Of a DNA stretch of 64,000 nt, positions 24,083 to 33,338 are shown piece after piece. The stretch is taken from positions 186,001-250,000 of the forward strand of contig NZ_VUMD01000002.1 of NCBI RefSeq assembly GCF_009696375.1, given 5' to 3'. The notes beneath the pieces are model-generated. The model did no database searches and was not told where the DNA came from. It saw nothing but the letters and a program-made list of their open reading frames with translations. The translations under genes were made by a program, and so were the position numbers. Origin of the DNA: Clostridium porci (lineage in GTDB: Bacteria; Bacillota; Clostridia; Lachnospirales; Lachnospiraceae). The first letter of the stretch is position 1. Each line of letters starts with the position of its first letter.

Positions 24083-25279
24083 ATGAAGCAGGTAATTTAT
24101 ATGGACAATGCGGCTACTACAAAAACAAGGCCGGAAGTGGTGGAGGCAATGCTCCCTTATTTTACGGAGCGCTATGGAAATCCCTCATCCATATATGATT
24201 TTTCCACAGAGAGCAAGCGTGCCGTGAGCCATGCCAGAGAAACCATTGCCAAGTCCCTTGGGGCGCAAACCAATGAAATATATTTTACAGCAGGAGGCAG
24301 CGAGGCAGATAACTGGGCTCTGATTGCTACTGCTGAGGCATATGAAGGAAAGGGGAAGCACATCATCACCAGCAAGATTGAGCATCATGCAGTCCTTCAT
24401 ACCTGTCAGTATCTGGAGAAGCGTGGCTTTGAGGTGACGTATCTGGATGTAGATGAGTATGGCACAGTAAAACTGGATGAGCTTAAGAAAGCGATCCGTC
24501 CCGACACGATTCTTATCTCTATCATGTTTGCAAATAACGAAATCGGCACCATTGAACCGATCAAGGAAATCGGAACGATTGCGAAAGAGCATGGAATTTT
24601 ATTTCATACAGATGCGGTACAGGCCTACGGCCATGTGCCTATTAATGTAGACGAGTACAATATTGATATGTTAAGTTCCAGCGGACACAAGCTGAACGGG
24701 CCTAAGGGAATCGGCTTCCTTTATATCCGTAAAGGTGTGAAGATCCGTTCCTTTATCCATGGAGGAGCTCAAGAACGCAAGCGCCGGGCAGGTACGGAAA
24801 ATGTACCTGGCATCGTAGGCTACGGAAAGGCAGTGGAGATTGCCATGGCCAATATGGAAGAAAGGACGAAAAAGGAGACGGAGCTCCGGGATTATCTGAT
24901 GAAGCGGGTGATGGACGAGGTGCCCTTTGCCAGAATTAATGGTTCCCGTACCAGCCGCCTTCCTAACAACGTGAATTTCGCTTTCCAGTTTATTGAGGGA
25001 GAATCCCTTCTGATTAAGCTGGATATGGCGGGAATCTGCGGTTCCAGCGGCTCTGCATGTACTTCGGGCTCTCTGGATCCGTCCCATGTGCTGCTGGCTA
25101 TCGGCCTGCCTCATGAGATTGCCCACGGCTCTCTCCGCCTGACCCTCAGCGAGGAGAATACCAGAGAAGAGATTGACTATGTGGCAGAGCAGATTAAGGA
25201 AGTTGTAGCCTATCTGCGGGGAATGTCCCCTCTGTATGAGGACTATATGAGAAAAAATTCGAAAAAGAGAGTTGGATAA
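24083..25279 (+). CDS. nifS: Cysteine desulfurase (NifS/IscS family)
   Basis: The 398-residue PLP enzyme takes sulfur from cysteine for Fe-S clusters and tRNA thiolation. Visible are the N-terminal MDNAATTKTRPEV, the PLP-binding Lys in SSSGHKLNGPKG (about 205) and the persulfide Cys in GSACTSGS (about 328) in a long flexible loop as in group I NifS/IscS. It is first in an operon with the NifU-like scaffold, then mnmA, which consumes the same sulfur. The spacing to nifU is 86 bases with no terminator. Confidence 0.95.
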   Translation: MKQVIYMDNAATTKTRPEVVEAMLPYFTERYGNPSSIYDFSTESKRAVSHARETIAKSLGAQTNEIYFTAGGSEADNWALIATAEAYEGKGKHIITSKIEHHAVLHTCQYLEKRGFEVTYLDVDEYGTVKLDELKKAIRPDTILISIMFANNEIGTIEPIKEIGTIAKEHGILFHTDAVQAYGHVPINVDEYNIDMLSSSGHKLNGPKGIGFLYIRKGVKIRSFIHGGAQERKRRAGTENVPGIVGYGKAVEIAMANMEERTKKETELRDYLMKRVMDEVPFARINGSRTSRLPNNVNFAFQFIEGESLLIKLDMAGICGSSGSACTSGSLDPSHVLLAIGLPHEIAHGSLRLTLSEENTREEIDYVAEQIKEVVAYLRGMSPLYEDYMRKNSKKRVG

Positions 25280-25365
25280 GCAGAGATGCAGAGAACCGGT
25301 TATGCGGATATCTGATAAGCGTCGGACAGAAATAACAATAATGGAATGTTACAGGAGGAATATAG

Positions 25366-25803
25366 ATGTACACAGAAAAAGTAATGGATCACTTTGAACA
25401 CCCAAGAAATGTGGGTGAATTAGAAAACCCAAGCGGCATGGGAACCGTAGGCAATCCCAAATGCGGCGATATTATGCGAATTTATCTGGATATTGATGAA
25501 AATCAGGTGATACGGGACGTAAAGTTCAAAACCTTTGGCTGCGGCGCTGCCGTCGCAACCAGCAGCATGGCTACAGAGCTGGTAAAGGGTAAGACAATTC
25601 AAGAAGCCATGACAGTGACCAACAAGGCTGTGATGGAAGCCCTTGATGGCTTACCTCCCGTAAAGGTACACTGCTCTTTGCTGGCGGAGGAGGCGATCCA
25701 TGCCGCGCTTTGGGATTATGCGCAGAAGAACGGAATTACCATAGAAGGTTTGGAGCCGCCGAAGGATAATATTGAGGAAGAGGAAGACGGGGAAGACTAT
25801 TGA
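25366..25803 (+). CDS. nifU: NifU/IscU-type Fe-S cluster scaffold
   Basis: The 145-residue protein has the IscU-like N domain of Nif[18 protein letters not shown], then three conserved cysteines ([30 protein letters not shown]). The tail is very acidic. It assembles Fe-S clusters with sulfur from the NifS enzyme encoded upstream. A TGA stop overlaps the TTG start of mnmA. It lacks the C-terminal Nfu domain, as expected for this Clostridial type. Confidence 0.93.
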   Translation: MYTEKVMDHFEHPRNVGELENPSGMGTVGNPKCGDIMRIYLDIDENQVIRDVKFKTFGCGAAVATSSMATELVKGKTIQEAMTVTNKAVMEALDGLPPVKVHCSLLAEEAIHAALWDYAQKNGITIEGLEPPKDNIEEEEDGEDY

Positions 25804-26876
25804 GAAAGAGAGTAGTAGTGGGCATGTCAGGAGGAGTGGACTCCTCCGTGGCTGCCTGGCTGTTAAAGGAGCAGGGCTACGATGTAATTGGCGTAACCAT
25901 GCAGATATGGCAGGATAAGGAATCTGAGGTTCAGGAGGCAGAGGGAGGATGCTGCGGCTTAAGTGCTGTGGATGATGCCCGCCGTGTTGCTATGGATCTG
26001 GGGATTCCTTATTATGTCATGAATTTTAAAGAGGAATTCAGAGAGCATGTGATGGATTATTTTGCAGAGGAGTATACTCATGGCCGCACGCCCAATCCCT
26101 GCATCGCATGCAACCGCTTCGTGAAATGGGAATCCCTTCTGCAGAGAAGCTTAGGGCTGGGCGCGGACTATATTGCCACCGGTCATTACGCCCAGATAGA
26201 GAAGCTGCCGGGAGGACGCTATGGGCTGAAAACCTCGGTGACAGCTGCCAAGGATCAGACCTATGCCCTCTATAATCTGACCCAGGAACAGCTTTCCCAT
26301 ACCCTGATGCCTGTAGGAGGCTACCATAAGGAAGAGATCCGATCGATAGCTGACAGGATCGGTCTTCAGGTGGCAGGAAAGCCTGACAGTCAGGAGATCT
26401 GCTTTATCCCTGATCATGATTATGCCGGCTTTATCGAGGAATATACAGGAGAGCGGCTCCCACAGGGGAATTTTGTGGATTTGCAGGGAAATATTTTAGG
26501 ACGTCACAAGGGTATTTCCCACTATACCATTGGTCAGCGCAAAGGGCTGAACCTTTCCATGGGACGCCCGGTATTTGTGGTGGAAATCCGCCCGGAAACG
26601 AATGAGGTCGTTATAGGAGAGTCCGAGGACGTATTTACCAATGTTTTGTGCTGCAGTAAGCTGAATTGGATAGCGATTGAGGGCCTTGAGGGAAAGTCTG
26701 TGGAGGTAATGGCAAAAATACGGTACAGCCACCGGGGCGCACCTTGTACCATTCGCCAGGTAGGAGAAGATCTGGTAGAGTGTACCTTCCATGAGCCGGT
26801 TCGTGCAGCTACGCCGGGACAGGCCGTGGTATTTTATGACGGACCCTATGTAGTTGGCGGAGGAACAATTATATGA
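25800..26876 (+). CDS. mnmA: tRNA-specific 2-thiouridylase MnmA, TTG start
   Basis: The 358-residue enzyme thiolates U34 in tRNA Glu, Gln and Lys. It has the PP-loop [15 protein letters not shown] (residues 8-22), the CxxC-like [10 protein letters not shown] and catalytic Cys in GGCC and [10 protein letters not shown]. It starts with TTG at 25800, which shares bases with the nifU stop (TTGA), so it depends on translational coupling. No ATG gives a full-length PP-loop. Position behind nifS-nifU fits sulfur relay from NifS. It ends with ATGA overlap into the amidase gene. Confidence 0.95.
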   Translation: MRKRVVVGMSGGVDSSVAAWLLKEQGYDVIGVTMQIWQDKESEVQEAEGGCCGLSAVDDARRVAMDLGIPYYVMNFKEEFREHVMDYFAEEYTHGRTPNPCIACNRFVKWESLLQRSLGLGADYIATGHYAQIEKLPGGRYGLKTSVTAAKDQTYALYNLTQEQLSHTLMPVGGYHKEEIRSIADRIGLQVAGKPDSQEICFIPDHDYAGFIEEYTGERLPQGNFVDLQGNILGRHKGISHYTIGQRKGLNLSMGRPVFVVEIRPETNEVVIGESEDVFTNVLCCSKLNWIAIEGLEGKSVEVMAKIRYSHRGAPCTIRQVGEDLVECTFHEPVRAATPGQAVVFYDGPYVVGGGTII

Positions 26877-28144
26877 GAAAGAAACTAAACCTTAGAAGAA
26901 CCATACGTCGCAGTGTGATGACTGGGGCTGTTTTAGGCTGCGCTCTGGCAGCTGCGGGGTGCAGCCAATATACAGCCGGAGAAGGTATGAGAGCCCAGGC
27001 GGAAGCTCTCCGGCCTGAGAGCCGGGAGACAGGCCCGGATCAGAGCATAGCCGGCTTTGGACAGGAGGAGAGGGAGTCCTTGGCTGCGGCTGAGACCAGC
27101 AGGCTGGAGACAGAGCGTACCACAGCTTCCGTACCGGAATTTGAGGCGGAGGAGGATATGGTTTATGTAAAAACCCCTGGAGGCGGAAGCGTCCGGATAC
27201 GCTCTGCCTGCGATACCTCAGACGGCTCCAATATCCTGACTTATGTAGTCCCAGGTACTAAGCTTCTTCGTACCGGCAAAAACGATCAGTGGACCAGAGT
27301 AAACTATAAGGGCTTTTCTGGCTACATTGCCACAGCTTACATATCCACTGAGGCGCCGGAGCAGAAAGAGGCCTTTGATAAGGTGTTGTCAGACAGTCCG
27401 GTTTCTCTGGACGGTTCTTGGAAATACGCAAAGTTCTCTAAGATCAATTCCGGTTCAGCCACTATGTATCGCTCTCATGCTGCGGAAAGAAAGGATATAA
27501 CAATCTGTGTCAATGCAGGTCATGGCACCTTAGGAGGCTCCTCGGTAAAGACACTTTGCCATCCAGACGGCACACCCAAGGTGACTGGGGGGACGACCGG
27601 AGCGGGAGCAGTCACGGCAGTAGCAGTATCTAGTGGGATGACATTTCTGGATGGCACTCCTGAGAGCAGAGTAACTCTTGCAATGGCAAACGTTTTCAAG
27701 GATAAGCTGCTGGCGGCAGGATATGATGTGCTGATGATACGGGAGAGCGACGACGTACAGCTCGATAATGTGGCAAGAACTGTGATTGCCAACAATGCCA
27801 GTGACTGTCACATTGCTCTCCACTGGGATTCCACAGAGTCTGACAAGGGAGCATTTTATATGAGTGTGCCGAATGTGGAGTCCTATCGGAACATGGAGCC
27901 TGTAAAATCCAACTGGCAGAAGCATAACGCATTAGGTGAAAGCCTGGTGGCAGGTCTTAAGGGAAAGGGAGTTAAGATATTTTCCGGCGGCTCCATGGCG
28001 ATGGATCTGACCCAGACCTCCTATTCAACAGTACCCTCCATTGATATTGAACTGGGAGACAGGGCCTCTGATTACTCACAGGCCACGCTGGACAAGCTTG
28101 GGGACGGTCTGGTAGCAGGGGTCAATCAATATTTTGGAAGATAA
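26873..28144 (+). CDS. N-acetylmuramoyl-L-alanine amidase lipoprotein (SH3b + Amidase_3)
   Basis: The 423-residue lipoprotein has a signal peptide with lipobox LAAAGC (Cys about 29). After a linker comes an SH3b domain (about 95-160; [38 protein letters not shown] in part) and a zinc-dependent Amidase_3 domain (about 200-420) with ligands His in NAGHG, Glu in [11 protein letters not shown], His in IALHWDS and the catalytic Glu in SIDIELGD. It cuts the bond between muramic acid and peptide at the cell surface. It overlaps mnmA by 4 bases, an odd operon partner that probably reflects co-transcription only. Confidence 0.9.
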   Translation: MRKKLNLRRTIRRSVMTGAVLGCALAAAGCSQYTAGEGMRAQAEALRPESRETGPDQSIAGFGQEERESLAAAETSRLETERTTASVPEFEAEEDMVYVKTPGGGSVRIRSACDTSDGSNILTYVVPGTKLLRTGKNDQWTRVNYKGFSGYIATAYISTEAPEQKEAFDKVLSDSPVSLDGSWKYAKFSKINSGSATMYRSHAAERKDITICVNAGHGTLGGSSVKTLCHPDGTPKVTGGTTGAGAVTAVAVSSGMTFLDGTPESRVTLAMANVFKDKLLAAGYDVLMIRESDDVQLDNVARTVIANNASDCHIALHWDSTESDKGAFYMSVPNVESYRNMEPVKSNWQKHNALGESLVAGLKGKGVKIFSGGSMAMDLTQTSYSTVPSIDIELGDRASDYSQATLDKLGDGLVAGVNQYFGR

Positions 28145-28266
28145 GGCGGAAATGATTAACATTTTCTTACAGTCTCTTTTTTTATATAGACAAATAGCTG
28201 GATGTGCTCTAAAATATAAATAATAACTTACTATTTGTTTCTATTTATTAAGGAGGAGGTTTATTT

Positions 28267-29070
28267 ATGAAATTAATGAAACGCATGATGGCAGTGGCAT
28301 TGACGGCAGCCCTGCTGTGTCCTATGACTGCATATGCGGCCCAGTCGTCTGAAGCCATGGAGCTTTACAGGAAGGTTTATGAAAAAAGCCAGACGATAAC
28401 CGATATGAATGCTTTCTATGATTTCAATTTAAAGATGACCGGCCCCTCTGCCAGCGGGCAGGAGACAGAGAGCATCGAGATGCGCCTTGAGATGAATGCA
28501 AAGCTTAGCAATATGAAAGATCCGGCCAATATGCGTTATATGACCTATACCAGGATGACCGTGCCGGAGCTTGGAGAGGTAACCAGTTCCATGTACTATT
28601 TAAACAACTATTGCTATATGGATATGCTGGGGCAGAAGGTGAAATATCCTATGGATCTGAGTCAGATAATGGAGCAGGCTTTAGCAACTTCCGGGACCAT
28701 TGAGGTAAGCGAAGGGCTGATGAAGGATATAAATATGTGGAGTGAGGGCGAGAATACGGTTCTTGGCTATACCATCGATGATTCCAAGATGAACGAATAT
28801 CTTAAGACCGTACTGGGGGCTTCCGGTCTGAACGAGATGCTGGACGGGATGGACTTAAAGCTTCGCAATACCAGCGGCGAGTATGTAGTAAATGCCAATA
28901 ACGACATCCTTAAGATGCGGCTGAAGCTGGCCATGGATATGACCATGGATGGTCAGACCTATACCATCACCATGGATGGAGATATAGGAATTGCAGATCC
29001 CGGTCAGCCGGTAGATGTTCCCCTTCCAAATCCAGCGGAATATACAGAAATTTCCACTCCTGCGGCATAA
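28267..29070 (+). CDS. Secreted DUF6612-like protein
   Basis: The 267-residue protein has a classical signal peptide (MKLMKRMMAVALTAALLCPMTAYAAQ). The mature domain looks like LolA/LppX-type beta-rich folds (MRLEMNAKLSNMKDPANMRYMTYTRMTVPELGEVTSSMYYLNNYCYMD), as in the DUF6612 family of Clostridia. Function is not known; lipid or envelope binding is possible by fold only. It is monocistronic with AAGGAGGAGG before the start, and ends at a long terminator. Confidence 0.75.
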   Translation: MKLMKRMMAVALTAALLCPMTAYAAQSSEAMELYRKVYEKSQTITDMNAFYDFNLKMTGPSASGQETESIEMRLEMNAKLSNMKDPANMRYMTYTRMTVPELGEVTSSMYYLNNYCYMDMLGQKVKYPMDLSQIMEQALATSGTIEVSEGLMKDINMWSEGENTVLGYTIDDSKMNEYLKTVLGASGLNEMLDGMDLKLRNTSGEYVVNANNDILKMRLKLAMDMTMDGQTYTITMDGDIGIADPGQPVDVPLPNPAEYTEISTPAA

Positions 29071-29083
29071 ATATAAAAAATTC

Positions 29084-29142
29084 ATGCCAACTACTACACA
29101 AAACACTTTTTTTAGTGTATAATGCAGTAGTTGGCATTTTTA
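29084..29142 (+). terminator. Terminator after the DUF6612-like gene, with a -10 box in its loop
   Basis: ATGCCAACTACT (29084-29095) and AGTAGTTGGCAT (29126-29137) form a perfect 12-bp stem, followed by T residues. Its 30-base loop contains TATAAT (29118-29123), placed correctly to be the -10 box of the tRNA gene at 29164. Confidence 0.8.
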
Positions 29143-29163
29143 AGTTCTAGAAAGAGAAGCAAA

Positions 29164-29252
29164 GGAGGAGTACCCAAGTGGCTGAAGGGTCTGGCTTCGA
29201 ACACCAGTAGGCCGGTAGCACCGGCGCGAGGGTTCAAATCCCTCCTCCTCCG
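29164..29252 (+). tRNA. tRNA-Ser (anticodon CGA)
   Basis: The 89-base gene folds as a class II tRNA: acceptor GGAGGAG / CTCCTCC, anticodon arm CTGGC-TTCGAAC-ACCAG with CGA in the loop (one C-A mismatch at the top of the stem), a long variable arm GGCCGG...CCGGCGC and T arm GAGGG-TTCAAAT-CCCTC, discriminator G. The CCA end is not encoded. Anticodon CGA reads UCG serine codons; the long variable arm agrees with serine. Confidence 0.9.
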
Positions 29253-29600
29253 TTATGAAAGGTGCCAGCAGCATAGGGACAGGGTTCTTCGGAGTCCTGC
29301 TTCCCTTTTTTTCCTATTTATGCATAGCCTGTGCAGAATATCAAATGGACTTTGCAGCGGAAGATACCATTACAGCGTCATATTTTGGGAAATAGGACAT
29401 GATAAAGGCTGAAAGAACACTGCTTGACTTTTCGTGTGGGCAGTGTTCTGCGTTTTGCTTCCCATTTACCAGCAGCGCGCTGGATTTGACCATAGCAGTC
29501 TTTGGCTCCGCATAGGGACTGCCTTGTATAAGGCTTAGCTTGGCTCTCTGCGCATAAGTAAAGGGGAGGGCTTAATATGAAGGAAAATTTTTAAATTTAA
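29253..29600. other. Gap between tRNA-Ser and rsiV; one strong hairpin
   Basis: No gene is seen. A perfect 10-bp hairpin AGAACACTGC / GCAGTGTTCT spans 29414-29449 with a 16-base loop and TTTTG nearby. It could end minus-strand transcription from rsiV or be part of a small RNA. Confidence 0.45.
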
Positions 29601-30479
29601 TTATTGAGCCGGTATTCCGGAAACGGCAGCCGGAATGGTAAAGTCTACAGCACCCATATAACCAGGAGCCACATCGTACTCGTTAAAGGCAATAACCAGC
29701 TCGCCCTTATCGTTGAAATAGTAGCTTTCCTCACCGGTCAGCTCCTTAAAATCATCCTCTGGCATATCAGAGTTGTAGAAATACACAATATTCTCATCAG
29801 ATGCCATTTGCTGAGCCATCTGTTCTTTAATGTTGTCGCTGATGGCGGTTAAGGTATCCTGATTATTTTGAAGGAGCTCTTTAAGCGTCACCACATTTCC
29901 GGTGGCTTTATCAATGGTAAAGATCTTTACATACTGGCTTCCGCTGGCCATAGTGACAGTGGTATTAATTCTTATGGAAAGATATTTGTCGTTATCAGTT
30001 ACCACCTCGTAGGAGGAATCCATGGCATAGTGGCCCTCTCCGTTAAGCTGGGAGACTTCCTGCTCATAGGAGGCGATAAGCTGGTTGGCATATTCCTCAA
30101 TGGACTGATTGGCAGGTATCTCAGAGCCTGATTGATTTTCCTGTGTAACCTGGGGGATTTGTATATCAGCTTCAAAATTTTCTTTTTTATCTTCATAGGT
30201 TCTGAACGTCACTACCCTGGCGATGGAGCCGATAACGGGTAGTTTCTCCATTGCGCTGGCAATGGAAGGATTGAGATTGGTAAGCGCTGTAATAGCCAGT
30301 ACGGCAGCCGCAGCCGTAGCTCCAGTATTTTTAAATAATTTCATAATAATTACACCTTTCGTTTCTTTTTTTGCCTGGTCAATCCCTTTCTGAATCCGTG
30401 TTTTTGCCTGTGGCGGTACGAGGATATTTTTATATTCTTGCTTCAGCATTTCTAACTGCCTTTCGTCTTTTTGACTCAT
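29601..30479 (-). CDS. rsiV: Anti-sigma factor RsiV (DUF3298 family)
   Basis: The roughly 292-residue protein has a cytoplasmic N-terminus, one TM segment (about 45-62; TGATAAAAVLAITALTNL) and an extracellular part ending in the DUF3298 / RsiV C-terminal fold (about 200-290; LKELLQNNQDTLTAI...SYYFNDKGELVIAFNEYDVAPGYMGAVDFTIP). In Bacillus and Clostridioides RsiV holds SigV inactive and is cleaved after binding lysozyme. The ATG at 30479 is chosen because AAAGGAG stands 8 bases upstream; an earlier ATG at 30509 has no site. It follows sigV in the same operon. Confidence 0.88.
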   Translation of the reverse strand: MSQKDERQLEMLKQEYKNILVPPQAKTRIQKGIDQAKKETKGVIIMKLFKNTGATAAAAVLAITALTNLNPSIASAMEKLPVIGSIARVVTFRTYEDKKENFEADIQIPQVTQENQSGSEIPANQSIEEYANQLIASYEQEVSQLNGEGHYAMDSSYEVVTDNDKYLSIRINTTVTMASGSQYVKIFTIDKATGNVVTLKELLQNNQDTLTAISDNIKEQMAQQMASDENIVYFYNSDMPEDDFKELTGEESYYFNDKGELVIAFNEYDVAPGYMGAVDFTIPAAVSGIPAQ

Positions 30480-30534
30480 ATCTGTAACTCCTTTCCTGAA
30501 AGTGTCCATTTTCTGTTGGCTTTTTGTGTTCAGA

Positions 30535-31038
30535 CTAAAAATATTCCAGAGCCTGACTGTACTGCTCTGCCTCCAGATTCAGCCGGAGCTTCTTTAAGGC
30601 CCGGTATAGCCTGGCCTTTACTGTATTTAGATTTTCTCCTACAATGTCCGCAATGTCCTCCAGCTTTAAATCTTCAAAATACCGCAGAAGTATTACGGTT
30701 CTGCTTTTGTCATCCAGCTGTTTTAGGAGCTCTGTAAGATTGCTCTCGCTGTAGCTGTCCTCTACAGGAACCTCCGGCAGTTCCTCCACCGGAGTTTCTT
30801 TTCTCTGCCTGCGCAGCATATCCAGACTGACATTGATGACAATCCGGTATATCCAGGTAGCCAGATACTCCCTCTCCTTAACTTTGCCGCAGTCTCTGAT
30901 GGCCCGGTAGGCGCTTTCCTGAACTGCGTCCAGAGCATCCTCCTTGTTGTGAAGATAGCTGTATGCCAGCCGGTAATACTTTTCATAAGACTCAGTAAGC
31001 ATCTGTTCTGTCTCAGATGTAAGATTTCTTAACCCCAT
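30535..31038 (-). CDS. sigV: ECF sigma factor SigV
   Basis: The 167-residue protein has sigma region 2 (YYRLAYSYLHNKEDALDAVQESAYRAI) and region 4 (LDDKSRTVILLRYFEDLKLEDIADIVGENLNTVKARLYRALKKL). The following gene for an RsiV-type anti-sigma factor makes it a SigV homolog, which in relatives turns on lysozyme-resistance and wall-modification genes. The start has AGGAGG six bases upstream. Its own ECF-type promoter lies just in front (31073-31099), so it probably activates itself. Confidence 0.9.
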   Translation of the reverse strand: MGLRNLTSETEQMLTESYEKYYRLAYSYLHNKEDALDAVQESAYRAIRDCGKVKEREYLATWIYRIVINVSLDMLRRQRKETPVEELPEVPVEDSYSESNLTELLKQLDDKSRTVILLRYFEDLKLEDIADIVGENLNTVKARLYRALKKLRLNLEAEQYSQALEYF

Positions 31039-31072
31039 TGAGTGGCCTCCTTTCCGTCCTCTCTGTCTGTTA

Positions 31073-31099
31073 GACGTAAGAGAGGCGGATAAAGTTACA
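31073..31099 (-). promoter_or_regulatory. ECF-type promoter of sigV-rsiV (autoregulation)
   Basis: On the minus strand TGTAAC (complement of 31094-31099), 17-base spacer, CGTC (complement of 31073-31076). This matches the AAC/CGTC pattern of SigV-type promoters and sits just before the sigV start. Confidence 0.7.
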
Positions 31100-31226
31100 T
31101 GTATTTTTTATTTTTATATTTTATGTAATGTTTTTTAAAAATACAAGAAATAGTTCCTTTGAAAGACTTGTGATTCACAGTATGAAACATAAACTGGCCG
31201 GGAAAGAGAAGCGCAGGCTGCTTTCG

Positions 31227-31255
31227 TTGTCTTTTTTCACAAATAATGGTATATT
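31227..31255 (+). promoter_or_regulatory. Promoter of the membrane amidase gene
   Basis: TTGTCT (31227-31232), 17-base spacer, TATATT (31250-31255), about 50 bases before the start codon. Confidence 0.55.
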
Positions 31256-31305
31256 ACTTATGTAACTGAAGCAGAGACAAAGAGCATATGTGAGGTATAC
31301 ATAAG

Positions 31306-32277
31306 ATGAGAAAAGATGAGAAGGCAGATATAGAGCTGGACAGAGATTATGAAGCCATCAGGCAGATCCCTCCGGCTTTGGACGAGGGCTCTGAAAGAAA
31401 GAAAAGCCCATCCGCCTCCAGCTCCTTTGCCAGAGGACGCACCGGGAGCATAATGGTGGGAGGAGCCAGAGGAAATAGAGGGGAAGGCGCGGGAGCCAAC
31501 AGGCGGGGCAAAGGGGAAGCGTCTTATAGGGACAAAGGAGCTAAGAGGCGCAGCAGAGGCCGGAGGGCCAAAATGAAGGAGGCGGTGTACCGGCAGTCAG
31601 AGGAGGACGTTCTTTTGATAAGTAAAGCCACCGGCTGCTGCAAAAGCAGAGGGGGATTGGTTTTTGCATTGCTTTTGGCATTTGTATTGGGGGCAGGAGC
31701 TGGCCTTGGAGGCGGATACTATCTCTGGGGCTGGGAACGCCCATATATGGTGGATTTAAAGGCTGTGGAGGTTCCTGGCTGGGTAACTCAGGATTTTATC
31801 AGAAAAAATATTTTTTCCCGGCCAGATGTAAGCCGGAAGCGGGTGAACAATATTGTGATTCATTATGTGGCAAACCCAGGCTCCACGGCCCGCAAGAACA
31901 GGGATTATTTTGACAGTCTGGCAGATCAGGATCCCCAGTCCGGCAAAGCCTCGGCCAGCAGCCATTTCATAGTGGGACTGGAGGGAGAGGTTATCCAGTG
32001 CGTCCCAATTACGGAAATTGCCTACGCCAACGCTCCCAGAAATGAGGATACCGTTTCCATTGAGGTCTGCCATCCCGATGATACAGGCAAATTCAATGAC
32101 GCAACCTATAAGTCCCTGGTAAACTTAACTGCCTGGCTGTGCAGAGAGCTGAAGCTGGCACCCAAGGATGTTATCCGGCATTATGATGTGAATGGAAAAG
32201 AATGCCCCAGGTATTTTGTAAAAAACCAGGATGCCTGGAAGCAGTTCTTAAAAGATGTGAAGGATGCAATGCCTTAG
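31306..32277 (+). CDS. Membrane-anchored N-acetylmuramoyl-L-alanine amidase (Amidase_2)
   Basis: The 323-residue protein has a long basic, Arg/Gly-rich cytoplasmic N-terminus (about 1-105), one TM segment (about 118-142; GGLVFALLLAFVLGAGAGLGGGYYLWG) and an extracellular Amidase_2/PGRP-like domain (about 175-320). Zinc ligands are His in NNIVIHYVAN, His in DVIRHYDVNGKECP and Cys in the same motif. It cleaves peptide from glycan in peptidoglycan. Lying back-to-back with sigV-rsiV it may belong to the lysozyme/envelope response, which is inference from position. The long basic tail before the TM is unusual. Confidence 0.88.
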   Translation: MRKDEKADIELDRDYEAIRQIPPALDEGSERKKSPSASSSFARGRTGSIMVGGARGNRGEGAGANRRGKGEASYRDKGAKRRSRGRRAKMKEAVYRQSEEDVLLISKATGCCKSRGGLVFALLLAFVLGAGAGLGGGYYLWGWERPYMVDLKAVEVPGWVTQDFIRKNIFSRPDVSRKRVNNIVIHYVANPGSTARKNRDYFDSLADQDPQSGKASASSHFIVGLEGEVIQCVPITEIAYANAPRNEDTVSIEVCHPDDTGKFNDATYKSLVNLTAWLCRELKLAPKDVIRHYDVNGKECPRYFVKNQDAWKQFLKDVKDAMP

Positions 32278-32295
32278 AGATCTGGAGAATTATTT

Positions 32296-33105
32296 CTATA
32301 AGGCTTCCATTTTCGGAATCCTTTGGTGGAAAACCGCATAATATTTAAACCCGCACTCTGTAAGCAGATCCCTGCAGCGCTGGAAGGAAAAGCCAAGATA
32401 TTCGGGAGTATGAGCGTCAGAGCCAATGGTTATCAGCTCGCCGCCCATTTCCCGGTAGCGAAGCAGAATGTCCTTTCCGGGGTTGGGCTGGTTCAGGCCA
32501 TATTTAAAGCCTCCTGTGTTGCACTCCAGAGCTTTACCGTGGTCTATAAGCGTTTTTAAAAGAGGATCGATCCATTGGCCAAACTGCTGGTAGGAGAAGA
32601 AACCATTCTGGTGGGGAGCGTAGCGCACCGCATAGTCCAGATGTCCGAAGGAGTCAAAGCAGTCGTACAAATGCTGCGCCCGTGTCAGGGAGGCTTTGAA
32701 AAAGGCTTCTAATCCCGGCACTTCCCCATAGGTATCCCAGAACTCTGAATCATATGGATCCATTCTCTTTACAAAGTGGCTGGAGCCAATGATAAAATCA
32801 AAGGAGGAGCCATACCTGGCTATAAACTGATGGAGATAAGCGTGCAGGTGGGCCTGAAGACCCAGCTCAATTCCGATATTGAGCCGTATCCGGTTTTTAT
32901 ATTCTTCCTTAAGCTTTCTTAGAGCTTCCAGATAGGCAGGTACATCCAGGATAAAGTTGTCGTCACAGAACCCGCTGTCATAGTCGTGATGATCCGTGAT
33001 GCATAATTCCTTCATGCCAAGCCCTATGGCTTTCTCAATCTGAAGCCGCACCGGTGTGTTGGAGTCACCGGAAAATTCAGTGTGCAGATGGCAGTCGCAA
33101 ATCAT
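32296..33105 (-). CDS. PHP-domain phosphatase (histidinol-phosphatase HisK-like)
   Basis: The 269-residue protein has the PHP motifs: MICDCHLHTEFSGDS (HxH, residues 6-8), ITDHHDYD (about 36-43), GIELGL, IGSSHF, GHLDY and the final GSDAHTPEYLG. These bind a trinuclear metal site. The best match is the HisK/HisJ family that removes phosphate from histidinol phosphate. No other his genes are near, so another phosphoester may be its substrate. It is monocistronic on the minus strand and converges with the amidase gene 19 bases away. Confidence 0.88.
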   Translation of the reverse strand: MICDCHLHTEFSGDSNTPVRLQIEKAIGLGMKELCITDHHDYDSGFCDDNFILDVPAYLEALRKLKEEYKNRIRLNIGIELGLQAHLHAYLHQFIARYGSSFDFIIGSSHFVKRMDPYDSEFWDTYGEVPGLEAFFKASLTRAQHLYDCFDSFGHLDYAVRYAPHQNGFFSYQQFGQWIDPLLKTLIDHGKALECNTGGFKYGLNQPNPGKDILLRYREMGGELITIGSDAHTPEYLGFSFQRCRDLLTECGFKYYAVFHQRIPKMEAL

Positions 33106-33246
33106 GGGAAATACTCCTTTTTAATGGTATGGAAGCAGTTTCTGCTTTCTATGCCATTATATCAGAATCTGGAGGAAAGACAACACAAAGGTATTTGATA
33201 TTGATTTATTAACTATAGGAGGCTATGGAAAAAAATAAAAAAGGAC

Positions 33247-33275
33247 TTGCCATTTTATAAGAAAAAGATTACAAT
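33247..33275 (+). promoter_or_regulatory. Strong promoter of gap
   Basis: TTGCCA (33247-33252), 17-base spacer, TACAAT (33270-33275). The site AGGAGG lies before the start codon. Confidence 0.75.
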
Positions 33276-33338
33276 GTATTAAGGTTGATTATTATTTAAC
33301 AATAATATAATTTTTAACAAACTAGGAGGAATTGAATC

